From the NCBI GenBank assembly GCA_029939785.1, contig JAOZSG010000058.1, positions 1 through 8,686 on the forward strand: a stretch of DNA of 8,686 nt, written 5' to 3'. The notes under the pieces are model-generated. The model worked only from the letters and a program-made list of their open reading frames with translations, had not been told where the DNA came from and did not search any database. Shown here piece after piece: positions 1-7,200 of the stretch (the first letter of the stretch is position 1; each line of letters opens with the position of its first letter). Source of the DNA: Fidelibacterota bacterium (lineage in GTDB: Bacteria; Fidelibacterota; UBA2242; JAFGTP01). Made by a program: the position numbers and the translations under genes.

Positions 1-1
1 T

Positions 2-3000
2 GCTCCTTGTGATAGTGATGTGGAAGGTGGAACATTTGCTGATGTTCAATTGAATGGAGTATTATTAACTGAAGGTACATGGTTTTTTTATGTTACTTCC
101 AGTATTACATGTGATTGGGTTCTTGCTCGTAGTGACTCAGTGGCTATACGGCATCACCCGGTTTTCAATGCTTATAATTCAGCATTCGGAGCTGGAGCGT
201 GTTTAGATTATGATGCAGATGGCTTATTTGATCAGGATGATGGTAGTGGAACAAATGATGATAATGTAACATCTATGTATCTTGAATCAGGTGGTGGTGT
301 GAGTAGAGACGGTACATGGAGTACTACAACCAATACAGATAATGTAAAGATTCATTGGGAAGTTGATGATGTAGATGATAATGCAAATGTAAAAATATAT
401 TTGAGTACAACAGATGGAATAATTGATAAAGCTACATTAATATCAATTGCTACCCAAATAAGTCCTGATACACTTTGGGAAGAAGGAGTTGGTTCTCAAT
501 ATTGGACTTATGATATTTGGAGTGATGCAACTACTTATGAAACTGCCGGCGATTTTTATGTATATCTTTTAGCTGATGATGGAAAAAATTCCAATGTATA
601 TCAAATGAAAAATCAAGCAGGAACAAATTTACAATTAAAAATTAAACATTACCCTCAAATGGCATTTCAGGATCTGGATAAAATAGGTGTACTTTACGAG
701 GCAACAGATGGAGGTAATGTAAATTCAGTTGACATAAATACCAATGATTATCAATATATAAACATAAATTGGGGTGAGACTATTGATGGCGATAAAGATG
801 CTGATGGAGACTTAACAATAAAATTATATATGAGTGATTTAACACCCGGTAGTGGTGGAACTGCAGGATATAATGATAATGTAGCAAGTGTGGATACTAC
901 ATTATTACCGGCAGATGCAATAAATGATCCTACTCATACTGTTCATATTGCAACAATTATAGACAATGCTGATGACAGAACTGACAATCAATATATGTTT
1001 GATGTAAGAAATTCAGGTTTAGCAGCAGGAACATATTATATTTATGGTATTATTAGTCAAAACGGAGATGCACAGGTTGTCAAATATGAAGGTAGTGCAA
1101 TATTTACAGACAATACTTTTACAATTGCACACGGTCAATATTTATTACCGGAAAATCCCCCTGAAGGTGAAGTAGTAAATCTTAGTTCTACAGATAGATA
1201 TGAGATACGTTGGAATGGTTTTGAAAAAGGTGGTACTGCTACAGATATGCGTGTAGGTATTTTTATGGTTCCCGAAGGTGCGAGTATTACTACAGGTGGT
1301 ACTTTTGATTCTGATGCTGCTCATCATGTTGATGGATATTGGTTAACATCAACGGGTACCGGTCAATCTATTATTCTTGGTGCTAATGCACCATTAGGAA
1401 CAGATGGTAAATATGTCGTAGATTTTGGTGCAATAACTACTGATATAAATGGTGATGCTGTTTTACCAAGTGGTGATTACGATGTATATTTAACATATAC
1501 AGATGATGCTGATTTTACTGATGCTGCTGATGATTATTGCGTGAAAACAGATGGAATTTTACATATTACATCTTTTGCCGATCAAAACACCAGTTTTGAA
1601 CTTTCACCAAACAGGGTTACAGCAATTAAAGGTGATACACTTACCTTTGATATTTATGCAACAGATGGAGGTGGTGCAAATGACAAAGCTATGTTTGTTT
1701 CGGTATTTCTGAATATACCATCTGCAAAATTTAGCGTCCTTGATCAGGATGCAAGTGTAGCCGGAATTCAACCATGGTTAGATGAAACAGCAAATTTTAA
1801 TGGTACAGAATATCTTGATACTGTTTATACTAATGGTAGCAATTATTATATAGATCATGTTGAATATGCATCCGGTGGTGATGCACTTGCAACCTTGCTA
1901 AAAATTGGGACAATACAACTTGTTGTAATAGATAATTATGATAATGATGCATTGGAGACACATGAAATTACTTTTAGTACATTGGGAGCAAGAACAACAA
2001 GTATTGTTGAAGAAGATAATAATACACTGTCAACAACTGTTCCTGCATTAGCTGCAACAATTGAACTTGCAACACCAGGAAAAATTACAGGAAATATTGA
2101 AATTTATGGACGAACAGCAGAAGGTCAGGTTGTAGATATTTATGTATGTCCACAGGGTTCATTTACTCAGGTTACTGACAGTGATTTTCTAACAGCAAAT
2201 GGTTTAGCCAGTGCAACGGATATATTACAATATACACTTGGTGCAGGAGGTTCTTATGAAATATTAAGAGTTCCAACCGGAACTTATGACATAATAATTC
2301 ATAAAGATGGATTTCTAAATCAAAGAATTGAATCTCAGATTGTACAATCATTATCAATAACTAATGTCGATTTTGAAGGTGATGATATGCTTTTGAGTGG
2401 TGATTGTGCGGGTTATACAGATGCAAATGGCAATGTAATCCCGGATAATCAGATCGATGCTGCTGATTATAATGCAATTAGTTCTGCTTTTAATTCTACT
2501 CCGGGAGACGCAAACTGGAATGCATATTGTGACTTTGATGGTGATGGTCATGTGTTCATATCAGATTTAAATGCTGCTTCACGTAATGCAGGATCAGGTG
2601 AAGGTGTACTATATAAAAAGGTAGATTATAAGGGAAATAACAATAATGCAGATATAAAACTCATCAAAGATGATGCAGGAAATTATATAGTAAAAGGTGA
2701 AAATCTTGCTAATGTACGTGCCTATGCTGCAAAATTAATTTTCAATACTGACGAATATGAAATAACTGAATTTATAGATGGACTTGATAGACATAATGAA
2801 ACTTATAAATTCTATACAGTAGATGAAAATTCGGTTTATTTTGTTAGTGCAATATATGGTAATTATTCTGTTGAAAGTTATGATCTGGATCTCTGCAAAA
2901 TTTGTTTGACTCCTAAAGTAAATAATCCAACAGAACCGATACTTAGTGATATTACTATAATTGATGCAAATAATTCTTCTGTAAATGCTCTGGGTGGTTC

Positions 3001-3304
3001 TAATATACTAAATAACGTACCATTGAAGTATGCTTTGGAAAAGAATTATCCGAATCCTTTTAATCCAACTACTACTATACAATATGCTTTACCAGAAGCA
3101 GGTAATGTCAGATTAATCGTATATGATTTATTAGGTAATAAAGTTCGCTCTCTGGTTGCAACAAACTTATCAGCAGGACGATACGAATCGATTTGGAACG
3201 CGTGTAATGATAGGGGCGTAAAAGTTAGTTCCGGAATATATTATTATTCATTGATTATAGATAATAAGAAAGTTAATACCAAGAAAATGGTATTGATAAA
3301 ATAA
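2..3304 (+). CDS. Large secreted Ig-like/cohesin-like/dockerin-like protein with FlgD-type C-terminal sorting domain, 5'-truncated by the window edge
   Basis: The frame is open from base 2 to a TAA at 3302-3304 (1100 codons seen). The GTG at 20 is an internal Val codon, not a start: the codons before it (A-P-C-D-S-D) align with A-R-C-D-S-D at residues 303-308 of the downstream paralogue, so roughly 300 residues including the signal peptide lie outside the window. Domains in order: tail of one beta module; Asp-rich segment 'DYDADGLFDQDDG'; three Ig/Fn3-like modules starting near 344, 758 and 1199, each with a W-containing strand and most with a 'GTYYIY'-like ending; cohesin-like domain about 1595-2070; carboxypeptidase-regulatory-like module about 2078-2395; dockerin-like module 2399-2602 with an EF-hand loop 'DFDGDGHVFISD' at 2531-2566; second cohesin-like segment about 2654-2990; FlgD-like sorting domain 3029-3301 ('NYPNPFNPTTTI' to 'KKMVLIK'). 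By family knowledge such proteins cross the outer membrane and are surface-attached or released. The exact role is unknown. It could be an S-layer, adhesin or matrix component. No catalytic motif was recognised. Confidence 0.93.
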   Translation, partial: APCDSDVEGGTFADVQLNGVLLTEGTWFFYVTSSITCDWVLARSDSVAIRHHPVFNAYNSAFGAGACLDYDADGLFDQDDGSGTNDDNVTSMYLESGGGVSRDGTWSTTTNTDNVKIHWEVDDVDDNANVKIYLSTTDGIIDKATLISIATQISPDTLWEEGVGSQYWTYDIWSDATTYETAGDFYVYLLADDGKNSNVYQMKNQAGTNLQLKIKHYPQMAFQDLDKIGVLYEATDGGNVNSVDINTNDYQYININWGETIDGDKDADGDLTIKLYMSDLTPGSGGTAGYNDNVASVDTTLLPADAINDPTHTVHIATIIDNADDRTDNQYMFDVRNSGLAAGTYYIYGIISQNGDAQVVKYEGSAIFTDNTFTIAHGQYLLPENPPEGEVVNLSSTDRYEIRWNGFEKGGTATDMRVGIFMVPEGASITTGGTFDSDAAHHVDGYWLTSTGTGQSIILGANAPLGTDGKYVVDFGAITTDINGDAVLPSGDYDVYLTYTDDADFTDAADDYCVKTDGILHITSFADQNTSFELSPNRVTAIKGDTLTFDIYATDGGGANDKAMFVSVFLNIPSAKFSVLDQDASVAGIQPWLDETANFNGTEYLDTVYTNGSNYYIDHVEYASGGDALATLLKIGTIQLVVIDNYDNDALETHEITFSTLGARTTSIVEEDNNTLSTTVPALAATIELATPGKITGNIEIYGRTAEGQVVDIYVCPQGSFTQVTDSDFLTANGLASATDILQYTLGAGGSYEILRVPTGTYDIIIHKDGFLNQRIESQIVQSLSITNVDFEGDDMLLSGDCAGYTDANGNVIPDNQIDAADYNAISSAFNSTPGDANWNAYCDFDGDGHVFISDLNAASRNAGSGEGVLYKKVDYKGNNNNADIKLIKDDAGNYIVKGENLANVRAYAAKLIFNTDEYEITEFIDGLDRHNETYKFYTVDENSVYFVSAIYGNYSVESYDLDLCKICLTPKVNNPTEPILSDITIIDANNSSVNALGGSNILNNVPLKYALEKNYPNPFNPTTTIQYALPEAGNVRLIVYDLLGNKVRSLVATNLSAGRYESIWNACNDRGVKVSSGIYYYSLIIDNKKVNTKKMVLIK
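1304..1540 (+). repeat. Near-identical block shared with the downstream paralogue (copy 1)
   Basis: This stretch matches 6413-6649 with four differences by hand count (at 1345, 1354, 1378 and 1540), all silent, so 79 residues are identical. The sub-block 1379-1539 is identical base for base to 6488-6648 (161 bp). The 105 bp before it differ at about 25 positions and the 105 bp after it at about 35. It encodes the second half of the third Ig-like module. The sharp contrast with its flanks suggests recent gene conversion. Confidence 0.92.
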
Positions 3305-3322
3305 ACAATCCCTATTTGTTAG

Positions 3323-3357
3323 AAAAAAAAGCCTTCCAAATTTTGGAAGGCTTTTTT
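3323..3357 (+). terminator. Rho-independent terminator of the upstream paralogue
   Basis: An A-tract (3323-3330) leads into the inverted repeat GCCTTCCAAA (3331-3340) / TTTGGAAGGC (3342-3351), followed by a run of six T (3352-3357). The A-tract can extend the stem with the T-tract. It begins 18 bases after the TAA of the first large gene, so that gene is probably transcribed separately from the next one. A similar GCCTTCC-type terminator follows the second gene. Confidence 0.93.
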
Positions 3358-3375
3358 GTTATGATAAAATCGTAC

Positions 3376-3512
3376 AACAGGCATTTTGCAAATCAGGCCT
3401 TTGACTAATGCCTGTTAAAGCGTAAAAAACTTAGTCATATCACACACACTGTCAGACTTATTTTAGTTCTTAGCCTGTCGGCATAATAACTGAACGGTCA
3501 GGAATGACTGTG
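3376..3512 (+). repeat. Structured intergenic repeat, copy 1 (three hairpins)
   Basis: It lies just downstream of the terminator and has a second copy at 8541-8686. The left block 3379-3406 is identical to 8544-8571 (28 bp). The right block 3463-3512 matches 8637-8686 at 43 of 50 positions. The middle is poorly conserved and differs by 9 bp in length. Three hairpins are visible: H1, AACAGGCATT (3376-3385) with AATGCCTGTT (3407-3416), a perfect 10-bp stem with a 21-nt loop; H2, 3465-3491, pairing AGTT/AACT, TTA/TAA and GCC/GGC around TGTC; H3, CGGTCA (3495-3500) with TGACTG (3505-3510) around a GGAA loop, with one G-T pair. No ORF was seen. It could be a REP/MITE-like dispersed element, a structured RNA, or part of the tandem duplication. 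Family not recognised. Confidence 0.8.
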
Positions 3513-3642
3513 CTACGGAAATGACAAATCCCAAATGACAAATAACAAAGTCAAATTCAATAGGTGAAAGCTTATTGCTTTTCATTTTTCGTATTGATGA
3601 CGACAATTATAATTCCCAGAAGGGTATAAATCAGTCAGTGGC

Positions 3643-3655
3643 GGGATAGTATCCC
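3643..3655. repeat. Short palindrome GGGATA-g-TATCCC
   Basis: A perfect 6-bp inverted repeat around one central base. An outer inverted repeat, GAAGGG (3619-3624) / CCCTTC (3653-3658), overlaps its right arm, so two alternative pairings exist. It could be a protein-binding site or part of a dispersed non-coding repeat. It lies more than 500 bases upstream of the start codon of the next gene, so direct repression of that gene's promoter is not obvious. Confidence 0.45.
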
Positions 3656-3694
3656 TTCAGGATTTAACACTAATACATACAAATATTTATTTTT

Positions 3695-3724
3695 ATTCGC
3701 GTCTATTAGCGTTCATTCGTGGTT
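3695..3724. repeat. Three tandem 10-bp units of an ATTCGTG-like motif
   Basis: Units are ATTCGCGTCT (3695-3704), ATTAGCGTTC (3705-3714) and ATTCGTGGTT (3715-3724). All share ATT at positions 1-3 and a G at position 5, with GCG or GTG in the middle. The stretch stands out from AT-rich surroundings. Motifs of the type 'ATTCGTG..ATTCGTGG' occur as dispersed non-coding repeats in a range of bacterial genomes, but I recall this without a database check. Confidence 0.5.
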
Positions 3725-3998
3725 GATAATTTTTTTTACTTTTCAAATGATAATAAACTCAAACAACTATAAATGATTAATAAAACAATTTAATCTTCAC
3801 CAATCCGGAATTCTGAATTTGGGATTTTCTTATCACTTCAGCATTCTAATACTCAGGTTTAACCAATTTCTTCCAAGTTTTAAAACTAATCACTAATGGT
3901 TAAGAAGAATATATTTTCAATAAATTAAATGATTTTTAAATAAATCGAAAAAAAAACTAAAGACTTTGATATACGCACCGATATTACTTGTAGATTCT

Positions 3999-4027
3999 TT
4001 GAAAATCCGAATTTAACATAGTATTAA
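3999..4027 (+). promoter_or_regulatory. Possible sigma70-type promoter for the second large gene
   Basis: TTGAAA (3999-4004) and TATTAA (4022-4027) are separated by exactly 17 bases. This would start transcription near 4034 and give a leader of about 150 nt before the chosen start codon. The region is very AT-rich, so chance matches are likely, and many Bacteroidota use a different promoter consensus. The clear terminator upstream makes a promoter somewhere in this intergenic region necessary. Confidence 0.4.
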
Positions 4028-4084
4028 AAATTTCAAGAATGGATTTTTTTGAATGTAATTTTATCAAGTTACAAGGATGTAATG

Positions 4085-4099
4085 AAAGGAGATAAAATG
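4085..4099 (+). promoter_or_regulatory. Upstream Shine-Dalgarno plus ATG in frame with the second large gene
   Basis: AAAGGAG at 4085-4091 is followed five bases later by ATG at 4097-4099. That ATG is in frame with the large gene, with no stop before 4187. By sequence it is as good an initiation site as the one chosen for the gene. See the leader entry at 4097-4186. Confidence 0.55.
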
Positions 4100-4186
4100 A
4101 AGTATAGACCAAGTGTTATGAAAATTATTGACAAGAAGGTAAAGGAAAAGAAATACAACAACACAACTCAAAACAAGGAGGTTGAA
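4097..4186 (+). other. In-frame 30-codon upstream segment: alternative N-terminus or leader
   Basis: Read from the ATG at 4097, this segment encodes a Lys-rich, hydrophilic 30-residue stretch (starting MKYRPSVMKIIDKKVKEKKY) that runs directly into MNVFRK of the signal peptide. If translated it would give a 1438-residue precursor with an unusually long signal n-region. I prefer the start at 4187 because a classical signal peptide begins there with its own Shine-Dalgarno. Both starts may be used. An even more upstream TTG (4049) has no convincing Shine-Dalgarno. Confidence 0.35.
4175..4180 (+). promoter_or_regulatory. Shine-Dalgarno of the second large gene
   Basis: AAGGAG lies six bases before ATG 4187-4189. 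Together with the signal peptide that starts there, it decides the start of the gene, against in-frame candidates at 4049 (TTG), 4082 and 4097. Confidence 0.8.
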
Positions 4187-4255
4187 ATGAATGTCTTTAG
4201 GAAAATAAGTGTGTTTATCTTTTTACTCTTATTTATAGGTAGTACTGCCTTTGGT
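4187..4255 (+). other. Sec-type signal peptide of the second large protein
   Basis: MNVFRK supplies a basic n-region, ISVFIFLLLFIG a hydrophobic core, and STAFG|A a plausible signal peptidase I site after residue 23. Export through Sec fits the C-terminal FlgD-like sorting domain, which in this bacterial group directs periplasmic proteins across the outer membrane. Confidence 0.88.
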
Positions 4256-7200
4256 GCAACAGTCGCATTGACACCATCAACAGTACCGATTGGAGCCTAT
4301 CTTAATGGTTCTGATGGTGATCAATATTTTATGCAATGTCTTAAAATTACTCTGGCAGAAGATGGTGGTGGTGCATATGCCAATGGTGAAGATATCATCA
4401 TTACATTACCGACGAGTATGACTATTGCAGATGTTGATGATGATGGTTCGTATGAGGATGAAGTAAGTGTAAGTTCAACTGTAGCAGTAGCAGTTGCACC
4501 TACCGTCGAAGCAGCAGGTGCTGCAACTTCAACAACTATTACTATAGATCTTGCTACAGGAGGTGCTGCGGCAGCTGGTGATATTATAGTAGTATTTTTT
4601 CCAGTTTTAATCCCAAATACTGTAACAGATGGATTAACTGAAACTTATTCTTTTTCTACAACTGGTGGAGATGAAGAAGCAAGTTTTACTACAACTACAG
4701 TTACTTATGAAGCAGATCAATTAAGTTTAGTAACTTTTGCTGCTGCTTATAATGGTGGTGATGCATCTTCTGATAAAGGTGATGTATATCCTGCTGCTGT
4801 TCAAGCTGTAACTGCTGCATTACCGGATTGGATTGAAGATCAATCATCCGGTGCCGTAGATGCTGTTGAAAACGGTAGTAGTAACTGGGATGGAATTACT
4901 TTGGATAATGATGATGATGCTACTGCCGGTGGTACTTTGGCAGATGCAGAAACTCAATTTTATTTATGGGCTTCAATGGATTCAAGCTTATTAAAAGTAA
5001 GTGAAGTATCCAATGGACACAGACCAATAGTATATCTCGCTGGTGGTCAACCAACTCGAGCAAATGCTATTGCTGCAACTGGTGGTGCTGGTGCACGATG
5101 TGACAGTGATATTGAAACAGGTACTTTTTCTGATGTACAATTAAATGGATCTCTATTAACAGAAGGTACATGGTATTTTTATGTAACATCTTCTGTAACT
5201 TCTGATTGGGTAATTGGAAGAAGTGATTCAGTAGCGATTAAACATTACCCTGTTTTTAATGCTTATAATGATGCAACAATTGCGGGTGTAATATTTGATT
5301 ATGATGCTGATGGTCTTTTTGAACAAAATTCTGGTGATGCCAACCCGGCAAGAGATAATCAAACAGTTATGTATCTTGAATCCGGTGGTGGTGTTGGTGC
5401 TGATGGACAGTGGGGTTCTGCGGCAGCTCAGGCTAATACTGATAATGTAAAAATTCACTGGGAAGTGGATGATGTAGATGATAATGCAAATATAAAAATA
5501 TATACATGTACAACTGATGGTATTACTGATAAAGAAACTTTATTGGCAAACGTCAGTACAGTACAAATTAGTCCTGATACATTATATGAAGAAGGTATAA
5601 ACTCTCAATATTGGACTTATGATATATATACAGATGCTACAACTTATGAACCTGCAGGAACATATTATATATATGCTGTTGCTGATGATGGAAAACATTC
5701 AACTGTATATCAGGTTCAGGATGATGCAGGAACAGATTTTCAATTATATGTAAAACATTTTCCATATCTAGAGTTTCAGGATCTTGATCTTGTAGGTGCA
5801 TTATATGAACCAACAGATGGAGGTGATGCGAACTCAGTCGATATTAATACCAATGATTATCAGTATATATTGATAAATTGGGGACAGACTATTGACGGTG
5901 ATATGGATGCAGATGGAGATATGATTATAAAACTCTATATGAGTGATCTTACTCCTGGTAGTGGTGGTACAGCAGGTTATAATGATGCTGTAGCAAGTGC
6001 AGATTCATCACTATTAGCTGCCGATGCAGTAAACGATCCTACACATACAGTTCATATTGCTACAATTATAGACAATGCTGATGGCAGAACTGATAATCAA
6101 TATATGTTTGATGTAAGAAATTCAGGTCTTGTTGCCGGTACTTATTATATTTATGCAGTTATTACTCAAAATGGTGATGCTCAGGTTGTAAAATATGAAG
6201 GTAGTGCAACTTTTACAGATAATACTTTCACAATTGCACACGGTCAATATTTATTACCATCAACACCTCCACAAGGTGAAATAGTAAACTTAAACAATAC
6301 TGACAGATATGAAATTAAATGGAATGGTTTTGATAAAGATGGTACAGCAACTGATATGCGTGTAGGTATATTTATGGTTCCTGACGGATCAGCTATAACA
6401 GCAGGTGCAAACTTTGATTCTGATGCTGCTCATCATGTTGATGGATATTGGTTGACATCAACCGGTACCGGTCAATCTATTATTCTCGGTGCTAATGCAC
6501 CATTAGGAACAGATGGTAAATATGTCGTAGATTTTGGTGCAATAACTACTGATATAAATGGTGATGCTGTTTTACCAAGTGGTGATTACGATGTATATTT
6601 AACATATACAGATGATGCTGATTTTACTGATGCTGCTGATGATTATTGTATAAAAGCTGATGGTATGTTGCACATCACAACTTTTGCAGACCAGGTAACA
6701 AGTTTTGAAATATCTCCAAACCGTATAACTGCTGAAAAAGGCGATACTATATCATTGAATATCTATGCAGATGATGGTGGTGGAGCAAATGATAAAGCAA
6801 TGTTTGTTTCTGTATTTTTGAATGTACCTGCTGCGAAATTTAGCGTACTCGATCAGGATGCTAGTGTAGCCGGAATCCAACCATGGTCAGATGAAACAAC
6901 AAACTTCAATGGTACAGAATTTCTTGATACTGTATATACAGTTGGTAGCGATTATCACATTGATCATGTTGAATATGCTGCTGGTGGTGATGCTATTGCT
7001 ACATCTTTGATAATCGGTACTATTCAACTTGTTGTCACAGATAATTATGATAATGATGCTTTAGAAGCAATTAATGTTACTTTTAATACATCCGGTACCA
7101 GAACTACTGAGATTATTGAAGAAGATAATAATGTGTTATCTACTTCAGTTCCTTCAATCGCTGCAACAATTGAACTTGCAACACCTGGAAAAATTTCAGG

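Larger units (their letters stand above)
3513..3998. other. AT-rich intergenic stretch with no recognisable gene
   Basis: About 0.49 kb without a credible coding region on either strand. It begins with imperfect repeats of 'AATGACAAAT' (about 3519-3546), holds a 13-bp palindrome (3643-3655) and a triple 10-bp repeat (3695-3724), and becomes strongly AT-rich toward the next gene, including a nine-A run at 3948-3956. The composition differs from the Asp/GAT-rich coding sequence on both sides. Nothing resembles a tRNA, a riboswitch I can name, or a transposase remnant. Confidence 0.6.

Noticed and set aside
20..22. GTG at 20 as start codon of the first gene
   Set aside because: The frame is open to the window edge and the six codons before it align with the paralogue (C-D-S-D). 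There is no Shine-Dalgarno or signal peptide. It is an internal Val codon.
1145..2551. Minus-strand open frames within the first large gene (1145-1327, 2172-2357, 2354-2551)
   Set aside because: Low-complexity antisense frames of a repetitive, Asp/Thr-rich coding sequence, with no Shine-Dalgarno, no domain and no conservation logic.
3376..3512. Integron attC site or inverted-repeat mobile-element end
   Set aside because: The hairpins lack the paired GTTRRRY/RYYYAAC core sites. There are no terminal inverted repeats or target duplications visible, and no integrase or transposase in the window.
3376..3512. CRISPR array
   Set aside because: Only one copy of the element per intergenic region. 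There are no regularly spaced short direct repeats with unique spacers.
3513..3640. Small antisense gene over 3513-3640
   Set aside because: A short stretch reads open on the minus strand but gives a low-complexity hydrophobic peptide derived from the AATGACAAAT-type repeats, with no start or Shine-Dalgarno of quality.
4049..4051. TTG at 4049 as start of the second gene
   Set aside because: Rare start codon without a convincing Shine-Dalgarno. Better in-frame ATGs with Shine-Dalgarno lie at 4097 and 4187, and the signal peptide starts at 4187.
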